64,000 nucleotides of DNA from Batillaria attramentaria (GCA_018292915.2 JACVVK020000089.1:994501-1058500), one strand, 5' to 3'. Shown: positions 10,435-22,470, counted from the first letter of the stretch. The notes: generated by a model from the sequence alone, not told the origin. Program-made: numbers and translations.

Positions 10435-10899
10435 AGGGACAACGCGTAAGAGTTGTCTGCGCGCATTAGCGCGCATCCCGCAGATCTACGCAGTTGTTTG
10501 ACCCAACCCTACACTAGCCGCCGTAAAACATTTTAAGAAAATAAACAAAAACGAAGATGTCAGCGACTGCCAGGTGGTCTCCCCCCATATATTTCGCATG
10601 TGTTTTAGGCCTATGGAAAACATAAGTACTCTCAAAGTTCCGGAGGACGAAAGAAAGATCTAGTTTGGCTTTCACTGCTGTACGTAGGCTACGCAGTGCA
10701 TTTCGTTCGATGTGTTCAAGTAAAACTAGTACGGAACACAGAAAGATCGAATGTGCGAGAGATCCAAAGATGGACGCATCCGCTGAATACTTCCTGCTAA
10801 CTCAGCATTAATCATATCTGCGACCGACGATCCAGCAGATTCTATGTTGTGATATGGTTTTACAATGGTTAGAACGAAGTTCAGCCGGATGATTTTGTT

Positions 10900-10948
<49 letters not shown>

Positions 10949-11332
10949 CTGAATTTAGATGCAGGTAGACGCTAGCACAATTTAAGTCACCGTGATTTGT
11001 AAAGTTGTCAGGGAAAAAAATTACGCTGTATCTGCGTCAGCCGCGTGTGTTTACTGTTAGTTTACACTGCATGCACACGTACCACTTGAGGTCTTTTTTT
11101 TTTTTTTTTTCTTTTTTTTTGGACAAGAAAGCGAAAAAAAAATGTTTGTTTTTCAACAGGAATACCAAAAGAAGTATTTCCCCGTTTATATTTGTCTGTT
11201 ATTTGAACAATTCGGCGCAGAACACAATTGCATGCTTTTGTGATCGCTTTCCACTTTCCGCCATGCTGTCACTATAGGGGCCAGATCTAGGATGCGCGCT
11301 AATGCGGGCAGACAACTCTTCGCGTTGTCCCG
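10435..11332. repeat. Internal ~50-bp inverted repeats bounding ~0.9 kb
   Basis: The left arm 10435-10486 (AGGGACAACGCGTAAGAGTT, ending CAGATC) and the right arm 11284-11332 are about 85-90% complementary, including GCGCGCATTAGCGCGCATCC-type sequence. Between them lie a (GT)n run and a poly-T tract. This may be an older TIR element nested in the larger one, or structural arms of it. The arrangement recurs at about 25807-26696. Confidence 0.75.
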
Positions 11333-12070
11333 CTATATGTCTCTCTTACGACACTCTCTGGAGCACAGAGTCTTTCAGTGGAAAGTACCTCTGTGCACAG
11401 TGGGGAAATGGCGCTCACTGCGCTACCGTGACGGGCCTAAATTGTCTCGGTGCTCTCAAACACAAGGTCGCGCACTATGTCATCCTTGACCAGCTTTGAA
11501 CCCAGAGGGATCCTCAGTGGCGCAAGTGATTAGCAGGCTGTCTTCAGAGTGAAAGTAGGCGTGTTTCTGAATCAGAGACATACATAACCTGTCTCTGTCT
11601 GAATGGACAGATCTATTATTACATTCAGTCCTAGAGCACGGGTGTGTATGCTTTTGTAATCGTCTCTTATTCCACCACAAGGCAGGTACGTGATCGTCTG
11701 CACCGTGCAATAATACTTGCCTGTAGAGTGCAACACCCTTGCCTGTCAGAGTGCAACCCCCTTGCCGTTTACTCACATCCTGTTGGATCAGTCTACCACG
11801 TAAACAGTGCCATCAAAGCGCAACAATAATTGTCCGCTGGCAAAGATTTTGCCCAAACGAAAAGTGGTCGGATATTCAAGACTTCGTTTCAAATCGAATC
11901 ATATGACACACAAGTCTCTGCTTTTCTAAAAAAAAATTCGCCATTTTTAAAAATGGCGCTGGGTGTAAGCAGTCACATTTTCACGCCCCGCCGAAAAGGG
12001 ACTGCACTCTGGAGTCTAATCTTACGAGGGCAGGAGTGACGCGTCTTTCTGATTCCAAGGTCTTTGCATA

Positions 12071-12102
<32 letters not shown>

Positions 12103-12526
12103 GGGGAGGGGGGGTGTGTGCGTGCGCGCGCAAGCGCGCGTCTAAGGCGAGAGAGAGAGAGAGAGGGTCTCTTCTCCGATACCAGTAAGCAATCGTCTGT
12201 CAGTCAGGTCTGCGGGAAGTAACTCTGTCAAAGGGGAACGACTTTATTACAAGAATTCATTCACCCCATGTAGAACCTCGCATACGCCAACAAGTTGTGA
12301 CGTCAACCAGCTAGGCGAGCTCACACGACCTCATGTGTTTGGGTTTTTGCAAGTGCATAGAGGCACGATAAGGGTTTTCAGTACTTTCTTTATGTCAGCA
12401 TGCTTGATGTCAGAGAGCTTGCGTTCCGGCGTGTGCGCGCGGGCTGCATACATGACACAACGACTACGACTGTGACTGCAGCAGGTCATTGAATGGAAAC
12501 AACATATTGGGCTGGTGGCCATCTTG

Positions 12527-12963
12527 TTTTTATCGCCCTGAGTGTCGACATTTTTAATCGTTTTCAGTCAGTTCGCACCTGCAATTTGGCAGACTGACGT
12601 GTGTCACGTACACAGAGAAAGCAATCATGAAGTAAACAGCCCAAATGTTTTGACGTGACGTGTTACTGAAAGAAAAACATTTTCATCATCTGCGCTCCCA
12701 TCATTAACCTTTGAAAAATGGGCGCCGGCTGGAAATGTGAGTAGCGGCCTCCCAAACCCCTCTCCCCCACCCCGCCCCACCCCACCCCACCCCACCCTCC
12801 CCACACCTCCCCCAAATTACGGTCAGTAAGTCTGAGTCAAAATGTTGGGTCTGACATTTAGCTACTTGAAACGATCACCCACCTCCCAAATGTCACTGTA
12901 ACGAATATGGCAGGCAGCGCTAATGAAGTCGAAAGGACTTCCGGCATAATATAACAGATTAGC

Positions 12964-12964
<1 letters not shown>
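12527..12964. other. Non-coding
   Basis: Contains a CCCCACCCCACCCC stretch near 12765-12815. No coding signal or element recognised. Confidence 0.5.
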
Positions 12965-13714
<750 letters not shown>

Positions 13715-13728
13715 CTCACGATCAAGAG

Positions 13729-13887
13729 GGGGTGGGGTGGGTGTTTTGGGGGAGTTTGACGTCCTTTTCCACCACATACGGGTGATACCAAAGACGGGGC
13801 AACGATGAGAAAGCCAGCACAAATATTTGGCCCCAGCCGGGATACGAACTCACGACCCAAGCATTAGAAGTCCAACCCCGGCTCCCC
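13729..13887 (-). mobile_element. SINE family A with 14-bp target-site duplication
   Basis: A minus-strand copy flanked by CTCACGATCAAGAG at 13715-13728 and again at 13888-13901. It carries the family tail, body and B box, but the A-box portion of the head is deleted, so the head ends abruptly at GGGGAGCCGGGG. The exact duplication shows insertion by target-primed reverse transcription. Confidence 0.93.
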
Positions 13888-14127
13888 CTCACGATCAAGA
13901 GAAGTGCGACAAAATGTACGTTGTACGTTCATACGTCAAAATTAAAGTCTGAATACGTTTGCCGGACGTACAACAACGCTGTGGAAGAACTTTCATCGTT
14001 TTATGTTGCTGTACGTACGTAGAGGCGTACCGCGTACTGAGCAGACGACGTGATTTGACTGGGGACTGATGACTGTCTAGACATCGCTGATTGATGACAA
14101 TTGTCAGCGACTTTGTCGATGGGAACC

Positions 14128-14605
14128 GGCCCCCGTAGTGTAGTGGTTAGCACTTCGGACCATGGACCGGGAGACCCGGGTTCGAATCCCAGTCGAGGCA
14201 AGCGGGATTTTTCCTACCTAGGTCGGCTCCTACCCAGAGCGGGTGTGCTATGGGCCCAATGGGGAGGCTATTGCCACACGGCCGAGATTCACCCACTTCA
14301 CGGGTGCGACTTTGGGGGTGCTTCCCTTGGTATGACACGTCTTATGATGTGGATGATTACACGGCCGGCACCGCAGGTGCCGTAGTTCCCGGGCCTGGTT
14401 AATGCCGGGATATTTATGACAGGAAGCGTGGAATGCGGCCCTACCCCGCAGTCCCAAACAACACCAGCATCATCTTACCATCATCCTCATCTCCATCATC
14501 ATGCAAAATAAAAATTACCCCAGCTTTCGAGCCCTCCGTGGATTCCACCCATGGCCTGGGAGGAACACCACTGGAGCTGGCAAAAAGAGTTGGGGCAGCA
14601 AAAAA
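14128..14605 (+). mobile_element. SINE family B, full composite copy (~480 bp)
   Basis: The tRNA-like head (GTAGTGTAGTGGTTAGCAC, GGGTTCGAATCCCAG) is followed by the 5' body to about 14355. A 3' half follows (GGGCCTGGTTAATGCCGGGA, CCGCAGTCCCAAA, ATCATCCTCATC, GGAACACCACTGGAGCTGGC), ending GTTGGGGCAGC-poly(A). The 3' half also occurs alone at 19038-19254, so the long form may be two units or a modular SINE. Confidence 0.88.
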
Positions 14606-14920
14606 AAAAAAAAAAAAAGACTTTGTGGATCGGCGTGTAGTACAGGTCAGGAAGCGTTAGACCAGAGAAAGTCATATTTCTCTACTGTTAATTAGAAGCC
14701 GCAAAGTCACGAAAATGGTTGCAGTGGCCAAAAGGAACAGCTATTCATTTGGCAAACAACCTTGAGAGTTTTGTAAGCGGCAGGGTTTTTTTTTTTTTTT
14801 TTGCCCGTCAGAATCCATAACGAACATAGAGACTTTGGTTTCTCTGTGTGACAGAAATGGACCTTGTAACAACCAGGAAAAGACTTAAAACGCTGTTACA
14901 CGTACAGATTATACTACAGG

Positions 14921-14941
14921 GCGTATGTATGTATGTATGTA

Positions 14942-15014
<73 letters not shown>

Positions 15015-15025
15015 GTGTATGTATT
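14921..15025. repeat. (TATG)n(GT)n microsatellite
   Basis: About six TATG/GTAT units are followed by ~30 GT units and a few TATG units. Confidence 0.96.
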
Positions 15026-15748
15026 GTTATAGTGTTCACGAGCTTGCTGTCCTTAGTCCTCCACTTGTCCAGTTTTTTTCATGGCCTATGACTGTGGCAA
15101 TACTCTACAAATGTATTTCAAGTTATTTCATGTATGCTTGTAATGCATGCGCAGTGTTCTCGTCCTTGTCTTTGTATAGTTAATACATACCAAAAACAGA
15201 ATAAAAAGCAAAAAAAAAAACAACAACAAAAAAACAACAACAACAACAAACACGCTGTTACACTCGCCACCAAAACAACTGGGACAAAAGTCTGCGTTGT
15301 GTCGTATGTGGAATGCGCATCTTGGGCAAAAACAGTCACTTAGGGTGATTTTGCCGTCGTTCCACACAAATTTGCGTTTGACCAAAATAATGTGGCTATC
15401 TTAGCATCTGTGTTCCTGCACATGGTCTGCGACCTTTTGGCAGAAAAAAGGTGTTTTCACCTGTAGTGTGTTCAGTGGCAAACATGAACAGAGGTTACTT
15501 TTTTTTAAAATGAGGCCTTGAGTTTTGAAATGAAGTTAGCCTTATTTGATCAAACGCAGATTCTTGTTGAACACGCTTCAAACGATAGAAATATTACCCT
15601 AAATGAATGTTGTTGGGTATTTTTGTTGTCGTTGTTGCAGAAAAGTGTACATTTGAATTATAAACGCACAACACAAAATTTATTTTGCCGCTAATCTTTT
15701 GCCTGTCAGCGTAATAGCTTTTCCTGGTTGTTAACACTGCCCCTCAGT

Positions 15749-15756
<8 letters not shown>
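15026..15756. other. Non-coding
   Basis: Contains a CAA/poly-A simple run at 15205-15250. No exon or element recognised. Confidence 0.5.
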
Positions 15757-15821
<65 letters not shown>

Positions 15822-15824
15822 GCA

Positions 15825-15918
<94 letters not shown>
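15757..15918. repeat. (CA)n with central (CACG)n
   Basis: A CA run is interrupted by about six CACG/GCAC units at 15817-15844 and then continues to 15918. Confidence 0.97.
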
Positions 15919-15922
<4 letters not shown>

Positions 15923-16054
15923 AATTTAGTTTTTAAAAATAGCACCGAGTGTTTCATTGTTTAATGTTTGAGCAGCACCGGAACTAAACATCTTTGGTTT
16001 TCGGTTTGTCTGTGTGAACGAAGTGGGCCATTCTTCAACCAGAAAACGACTTTT

Positions 16055-16354
16055 GGGCCCGTATGTAATAGTCGAGGTTAGGGCTTTTAGCCCTGGGTTA
16101 GCCCTGACTAACCTCGAACTAAACTAGCTCTAGGGTTAAATTTTCTGGGTTTTTTTGTTTGTTTTGTTTTTGTTTTTTAAATCAAGAAGCGGGCCCATTC
16201 CAACAAGGTGCCTATGCCGCTATTGAAGGATTTTTGTCTTTCTTTCTTCGCTTCCTTTTTTTAATTTAATTTTGTTTTGGGGTTTCTTTTGTCCTAGTCT
16301 TGGTTTGGCCCGTAGCCGTGGGTTAAATTAACCTCGAGTTTTACATACGGGCCC
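16055..16354 (+). mobile_element. GGGCCC MITE (family D), copy 3
   Basis: The left end GGGCCCGTATGTAATAGTCG and the right end mirrored as TTTTACATACGGGCCC flank the family interior (AAGCGGGCCCATTCCAACAA). It is 300 bp, slightly longer than the others because of extra T-rich sequence. Confidence 0.88.
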
Positions 16355-16689
16355 TGGTGAACACATTACTGCACTGTGAAGACGCGTGCACGCTCATATT
16401 TCAAAGACATTGCAATCGTCGCCAAAACTTTTGAATCTTAGTAGCACCGGAAACACCGCCGTCTTGACTGACCCCCTCGTGATGGCTGGCCCAGACAATC
16501 GGAAATGTCAAACAACCAGCCCCCCTCCCGTCTGTCAGGCCGTCCCGACACGGCGCACACGCAGGCAGTGCTTAGTTCATCTATCCCCCGCTATGCGCCG
16601 CGCAAGTCGTGCGTTGGAGATGTTAGTGCCCTTTAGATGGTCACATCGTACACTTTGTTTCGTATCGTACTCACTTCGTTCGTTAGACG

Positions 16690-16905
16690 GGAGCCGGGAT
16701 AGCCGAGCTGGTCAAGCGTTGGACTGTCCATGCTCTGGGTCGTGAGTTCGAACCCCGGCTGAGAGAGCCAAAAAATTGCGCTGGCATTCGGGTCGTGAGT
16801 TCGAACCCCGGCTGAGAGAGCCAGAAAATTGCGCTGGCATTTTTTTCATTGCTCGGCCGTCTTTGGTGTCACGCATAAGCGGTGGAAAAAGACGTTAAAC
16901 GCTAG
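16690..16905 (+). mobile_element. SINE family A variant with internal B-box duplication
   Basis: The head GGAGCCGGGATAGCCGAGCT is followed by B-box-containing sequence (GAGTTCGAACCCCGGCTGAG) that appears twice, at 16744 and 16798, with AAAATTGCGCTGGCATT following each. The body has diverged (GTGTCACGCATAAGCGG) and the tail is GACGTTAAACG. This looks like a sub-family with a ~54-bp internal duplication. Confidence 0.82.
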
Positions 16906-17100
16906 GGGAGCCGGGATAGCCGAATGGTAGAGCGTTGGACTCTCAATGCTTGGGTCGTGAGTTCGAGTCCCGGCTGGGGCCAAATATTTGTGCTAGCCTT
17001 TTTTTTTCTCGTTGCTCCGTCTTTGATATCACCCTTACGTGATGGAAAAGGGCGTTAAATTCCCAAACACTCGTTAAACCCTCAAACACCCGAACACCCA
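16906..17100 (+). mobile_element. SINE family A, adjacent copy
   Basis: It starts immediately after the previous copy (GGGAGCCGGGATAGCCGAAT), with a typical body and an extended AAACACTC/AAACACCC tail. The pair lie head-to-tail. Confidence 0.88.
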
Positions 17101-17456
17101 CACTCGTTCAGCATGCAATACCCGAAACGAAATGAACGAAACCGAATTCCTTCGTTCCCTGCTGCTAAAGATCACTTCTCTAACCACTACACTTCCCTTC
17201 GTTTGTAGGACACAAAACAATCAGTCCACGTACACTCAGAAAGCTTTCACAAAACGATATGAAACGAAACGTTTTTGGTTGGTGCTTCTGAAGCTCTCCG
17301 GCTGTTCAGTGGTCCAACGGACGTACGAAAGAGTCGTACTGACTCCAGACCCCAGTGTTATTGTACCATGTGAAGTTAGTGGATAAATCACCCAATTGTT
17401 TTCAGTACTGGTTACGAGATTGGCCGGTTAAATTCGAGCCGGTTGGCCCTTCGTGT

Positions 17457-17466
17457 CTGTGTGTGT

Positions 17467-17543
<77 letters not shown>

Positions 17544-17658
17544 CTGTGCGTGGGTGTGCGTACGTGGGTGTGTGCTTGTGGAAAGTTCGGTCGCGCTTTT
17601 GTGTGTGTGCTGAGGGGGAAGGGGTGGGGACCGAGGGGGAGGAGGGTGGGGAGGGGGG

Positions 17659-17724
<66 letters not shown>

Positions 17725-17736
17725 ATTCTGTCGCGC

Positions 17737-17790
<54 letters not shown>

Positions 17791-17849
17791 TGTGTGTGTG
17801 TGTGCGCGTGTGTGCGCGCGCGTGCGTGCGTACGTGTGGTACAGATGTG

Positions 17850-17887
<38 letters not shown>

Positions 17888-17921
17888 TGCGCGTGCGTGC
17901 GTGCGTGCGTGCGATGCGTGC

Positions 17922-17970
<49 letters not shown>

Positions 17971-17971
17971 G

Positions 17972-18026
<55 letters not shown>

Positions 18027-18030
18027 CGTG
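17457..18030. repeat. Complex GT-rich microsatellite block with (GA)n and GCGT variants
   Basis: Nearly 575 bp of alternating purine-pyrimidine. A (GT)n(GA)n junction lies at 17517-17542, a non-repeat spacer at 17543-17660 includes GAGGGGGAGG, and several long GT runs are separated by GCGTGCGTGC, TAGAATTCTG and TACAGATG islands. Long open frames on both strands are pure repeat translation. Alternating GT/GC tracts of this length could adopt Z-DNA. Confidence 0.95.
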
Positions 18031-18167
18031 GATAAAGCTTAAATAATAACAACACTTGACATGCACGCATGTCTGCGGTCAAGAACAGATCCTTCTGCAT
18101 TAATTTTGTTATGCAACAACGGAGAACGCCACTTAACCAGACTGAAGTGGTCCAGCTATATGTATTT

Positions 18168-18202
<35 letters not shown>

Positions 18203-18592
18203 TTTTTCGCCAACCGGAAGTATGAACTGGATCTCTGTTTCGTGCTTCGTGTGACATTTTACATGGAATTTGACCCTGGCACATTCACTGAGACGCACTG
18301 AATTTACAATACGCCTTCACAGTTTCCAAGCAGCCCATTCCACACAGCTCTGTTCTTCATAACCAATGGAAACTGGTTGCCACAAATAAAAAAACAAACA
18401 AACCAAAAAAAAAAAAAAAAACCCAAAAAAACGAAGCATACACTGCATAACGTGCTTATAGATTAGAGGCTTCGCATCTACCTTCAACTAACGAAAAAGG
18501 GTATAAGCGCTTTGATTTTGTAGGCGCTTATGCCCTTTTCCAGATAAAGTGAAAATAATTTCGTCGACAACAGCGTTTATTATTCACGCCGG

Positions 18593-18654
<62 letters not shown>

Positions 18655-18750
18655 CTCGTGAAGCACCCGTACAACATTGTTTTTACCTTCAGAAACCTTG
18701 CGCATTTTATGGTGGGTTCGGTCTGGCTTCTTTGAGCTCTAACATCAGTT

Positions 18751-18790
<40 letters not shown>

Positions 18791-18812
18791 CATCTCTCTC
18801 TCTCTCTCTCTG
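18168..18812. repeat. (GA)n, (GATT)n, (TGTC)n and (CT)n microsatellites
   Basis: GA run at about 18170-18200, GATT tetranucleotide run at 18592-18653 (about 16 units), TGTC run at about 18751-18784 and CT run at about 18785-18812. A family A SINE 3' fragment (GTGGAAAAGGACGTTAAACA) follows at about 18813-18862. Confidence 0.93.
18495..18549. other. Inverted repeat / hairpin
   Basis: The 16-nt arms AAAAGGGTATAAGCGC (18495-18510) and GCGCTTATGCCCTTTT (18534-18549) pair with one mismatch that becomes a wobble in RNA. The loop is 23 nt. No pyrimidine run or gene is nearby to suggest a terminator role. Confidence 0.8.
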
Positions 18813-19037
18813 TGATCACCCATCCGTGGTGGAAAAGGACGTTAAACACCTGCCCCACACCCACTCCTCTGTGTGTGTTTTATTGGCAGCAAGATTTATG
18901 ATGGGTCGGAAAGTGTGCACGATTTATCTTCAGGTTATGACTAAGGGCAAGGGACAACACGATCTGTGCAACATATCCGCATGACATTCATTTCTGCACC
19001 ATGGTTGTACTTTTAACGTTTACGTACAGAACACACC

Positions 19038-19254
19038 GGGCCTGGTTAAAGCCGGGATATTTATGATAGGAAGCGAGGAATGCGGCCCTGTCCCGCAGTC
19101 CCAAATCACACGGACCTCCATAGCATCATCTTACCATCATCCTCATCTCCATCATCATGCATAAAAATTGCTCCAGCTTTCGAGCCCTCCGTGAATTCCA
19201 CCCATGACCTGGGAGGAACACCACTGGAGCTGGCAAAAGAGTTCGGGCAAAAAA
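19038..19254 (+). mobile_element. SINE family B, 3' half only
   Basis: It begins GGGCCTGGTTAAAGCCGGGA and runs to GGAACACCACTGGAGCTGGC and a poly-A tail, aligning with 14395-14605. The tRNA head and 5' body are absent. Confidence 0.88.
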
Positions 19255-19603
19255 AAAAAAAAAATCTATTAACTTCTGAAAATGACCCCAGTGTTTTCTT
19301 GGCGCTTTGTTGTTGTTGTTGTTGTTGCTGTTTTTGTTGTAGTTCACTACAGTTTACAACTGCGCAGATTCTTTGAAGGTGTTGTTCCGGGATGTTCCCC
19401 CTGACAGCATCTTTAGCTTCTTGAAACAGCTAAATCTGTTCTATAAAATTCAGACACCTCTAGTAATACGGACTGTCCTCGACCTCTATATATTCGATGT
19501 ACAAAGAAGTGAAACGTGTTTATTATTTAAACCGGATAGATTTTTTTTTATATGTGTACATATTTTACTCCTTGTTTTATTGTCTTCCTTTTCATTTTAG
19601 TCT

Positions 19604-19666
19604 GGCGAAGAAGGACCTTGATTAGCCGCGAAATGGTCTTTGTTACTTTCGCGGCGTTAAGCCCTT

Positions 19667-19697
<31 letters not shown>
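19604..19697 (+). mobile_element. 3' end of a LINE-like repeat with (CTAA)n tail
   Basis: The sequence AGCCGCGAAATGGTCTTTGT and TTTCGCGGCGTTAAGCCCT contains a CCGCGAAA/TTTCGCGG stem and ends in about seven CTAA units. A second copy is at 42733-42850. Minus-strand tail-less copies flank the RT fragment at 56.5 kb, which suggests this is the 3' terminus of a LINE. That link is inference. Confidence 0.65.
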
Positions 19698-20603
19698 TAC
19701 TACAGCTTACAAACAATGATTGAAAATATCCAGTCTCTCGGTACTTCTAAAGAATTCATGAAGTAATGCCGAGAAAGTTTCGTTTAGCTGCTAAACACTC
19801 AGGATCTCCTTCAACAAATTAACTTGTCTTCCAAAGCTGCACTGCCGAACGTGCCAACTGGGCACGCTTACGCAACGTGATCATCACAGCCAGGGATAAA
19901 TCAGATACGGTCGGCCTGTCAATCTGTCTGAATTGAATAACGTTCGGCTGGACTGTTCAATTTAGGTTAGTTACCCTTTTCGCCCATAACCGGCCCATCA
20001 GGCCGATGTCACACCGGAGTATTTTTAGTCCGAACAAACAGCGAACATGGTGTTTAATTATCCGTGTTTTTCGTCTGACATGCGGCTACAGCATGCCTTT
20101 GCACTAATCCTCCGTTTTAAGCTGTTTTCCGTGGTTGTTTGAACTAAAACATCCTGTCTGTTATGAGCCGGAGGGCCATCTCTGACTGCTTGTGGCGCCG
20201 GGGAACGTTGAACTCTAACCAACCACCCACAGGAACCGGCAGGCTCCAACGTAGACGCTGTCACGGTAACAAGGCCAGGCAACATAAAACAGTGCATATA
20301 TAAAATAAAAAAAGCATGTATGTATAAACAGAAGCTAGGGTGAAGGAGAGAGCAAGTTTGCTTAGACCCGGCAAAAGTCGCGTCCGCCTTGTGTTAGCAT
20401 TCTTTATGGGGGCCATGCCGCAGCAGTTATAGGGCATGGACTCAAAGCCTGCGCTAAATCGTGCCCCCCTCCCCCCCCCCCTCCGCGCCCACGCCCCCAC
20501 AAACAAACAAACAACACAAATAAATGAATATGCGCTTTATAAATAAAATGATGATGATGATGATGATGATTAAATACAGACCGCGGCCAAAACAACAACA
20601 AAC

Positions 20604-20606
<3 letters not shown>
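19698..20606. other. Non-coding
   Basis: Unique-looking DNA with a GATGAT run near 20551-20570 and a C-rich stretch at 20461-20490. No exon supported. Confidence 0.5.
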
Positions 20607-20866
<260 letters not shown>

Positions 20867-21114
20867 CGGCAGTGTTGGCGTGAGCATGGCGATCACGCAA
20901 TAATTTTCTTTTTCTTTTTTAAAAAAATATTATTTTATATATATACATGAGCAAACAACTGCCAGTGTTTCTCTATGTTCATGTCGATGTCTCTTCCTGA
21001 CGACGAAGACCGTGATGAGGGACACCTGTGGGAGTGCTAGTACTGAGGGGACTTGGGGTGGGGGTTGGGGGGGGGTGTGGAGGGGGTTGAGGGGGTGGGG
21101 AGGGGGGAGATGGG

Positions 21115-21252
21115 ATTGGTTGGTTGTTTTCACGTTTAACGTCCTTTTCCACCGCAGTACAACCCAGTAAGCACGTCTGTCAGTTTCCCAGTCGGGATTC
21201 GACCCCACTACCCGAGTCACGACAGTCTATCGCTCTACCATTCGGCTCTCCT
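21115..21252 (-). mobile_element. SINE family A, diverged
   Basis: Minus strand. The tail GTTTAACGTCCTTTTCCACC, a shortened body and the head with GGGATTCGACCCC and CTCTACCATTCGGCT (reverse complements of the B and A boxes) are recognisable, but the middle ~40 bp has been replaced or lost. Confidence 0.8.
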
Positions 21253-21671
21253 GTCTCCTCAGGGGGTAGGACAGGAAAGGGTGGCAGTAAATTTCAACGT
21301 CTTCTATCCACTGCGAGGGTGATGAAGGTATTGATTGTTTACGTTTGCGTGTCAAATGTCCGGATGTCCCATCAGGCCTCGCGCGACGCTAATACCCCAC
21401 AGCGCATGCGCGAAGGTCTACCACTTTTTTAACATGTGCCTGCGCTGAGCTTGAACGATCTAAGTGTATAAATATATGGCTAGGACGCAAGCGCTATTTG
21501 GACCGGTGACCGCGTTTGACCCGACGTATGTGGTACCGTCAGTTTACTTCCAAACAGCGCAAGGGAGATTACTGCCTCGCCACACCCTCTGCGCTGCGTG
21601 CAGTAGCCTCTGCCACAGCTGAAACTGACGTTGGCCGACCCGCCTCATATCGGGAGTTACTCTGATAACGT

Positions 21672-21951
21672 TTAGCATTGTTGGTGGGTGTTTGAGGGAC
21701 GTAGATTTAGCGTTGTTGGTGGGTGTTTGAGGGACGTAGATTTAGCATTGTTGGTGGGTGTTTGAGGGACGTAGATTTAGCATTGTTGGTGGGTGTTTGA
21801 GGGACGTAGATTTAGCATTGTTGGTGGGTGTTTGAGGGACGTAGATTTAGCATTGTTGGTGGGTGTTTGAGGGACGTAGATTTAGCATTGTTGGTGGGTG
21901 TTTGAGGGACGTAGATTTAGCATTGTTGGTGGGTGTTTGAGGGACGCACAT
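21672..21951. repeat. 35-bp minisatellite, 8 copies
   Basis: The unit starts TTAGCATTGTTGGTGGGTGT and ends GAGGGACGTAGAT. It is repeated eight times almost without change (one G for A in copy 2, changes in copy 8). The TGGTGGGTGTTTGAGGG portion resembles the tail of the family A SINE that directly follows. Confidence 0.95.
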
Positions 21952-21963
21952 ATAGCATTGTTG

Positions 21964-22080
21964 GTGCCAGTGGGTGTTTTAGGGTTTAACGCCCTTTTCC
22001 ACCACAGATGGGTGATATCAGAGGCGGGGCAACGAGAAAAAGGCCAGCACAAAAATTTGGCCCCAGCCGGGATTCGAACA
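21964..22080 (-). mobile_element. SINE family A, head-truncated
   Basis: Minus strand; tail, body and the first part of the B box (GGCCCCAGCCGGGATTCGAA) are present. The copy breaks off before the A box. Confidence 0.88.
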
Positions 22081-22366
22081 AAATCAGTGTAGCAGGACTT
22101 GAACGGCGGCGGAATCCAGTCATTCATTCACACACTGTTCAGTTAAAGTTTTATTTCTAATCGCTTGTTATTACGGTCGCATTGTGAAAAACAACTACAG
22201 TACTGGTGAATATTGTGTTTATTGTTAAAGTTGTTTCATTTCTACCTCTTTGCTTTTTCAATATCTGATTTCAAGTTGTGATTGACTGCCTGGTCTTTGG
22301 CGCATGTGTCCGTCAATTTTTATCAAATCACACATTTTTCGGGCAAGGAATATAAACTTTATCTGT

Positions 22367-22367
<1 letters not shown>

Positions 22368-22419
<52 letters not shown>

Positions 22420-22425
22420 TGTGTA

Positions 22426-22469
<44 letters not shown>

Positions 22470-22470
22470 T
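22368..22470. repeat. (GT)n(GA)n compound microsatellite
   Basis: Reads as (CT)n(CA)n on the opposite strand, the same junction polarity as elsewhere in the window. Confidence 0.95.

Larger units (their letters stand above)
8858..12526 (-). mobile_element. 3.67-kb Helentron-like non-autonomous element, copy 1
   Basis: Nearly identical to 24231-27891; the differences I see are single-base indels and repeat-length changes in poly-T, GT and GA runs. The left end is a perfect 30-bp hairpin: a 13-bp arm ATGTTGTTTCCAT, a 4-bp loop, and the inverted arm. The same 13-bp motif recurs inverted at 12493-12505, 21 bp inside the right end, which finishes ...GGCCATCTTG next to a T run. Asymmetric inverted repeats, a hairpin at one end (the 3' end, hence minus strand) and insertion between Ts are the described features of Helentrons and their non-autonomous derivatives. 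No Rep/helicase frame is present. A 101-residue frame (9931-10236 +) is conserved in both copies but I recognise no domain. The two-copy segmental duplication is certain. The Helentron assignment is inference. Confidence 0.7.

Noticed and set aside
17402..18298. A 298-codon frame across the GT/CA block, and similar long frames at 8181-9002 and 30576-31739
   Set aside because: They are dipeptide-repeat translations of CA/GT microsatellites. Equivalent frames occur on both strands.
18495..18549. Rho-independent-type terminator
   Set aside because: The hairpin is good but there is no following T run or upstream gene, and the host is eukaryotic.
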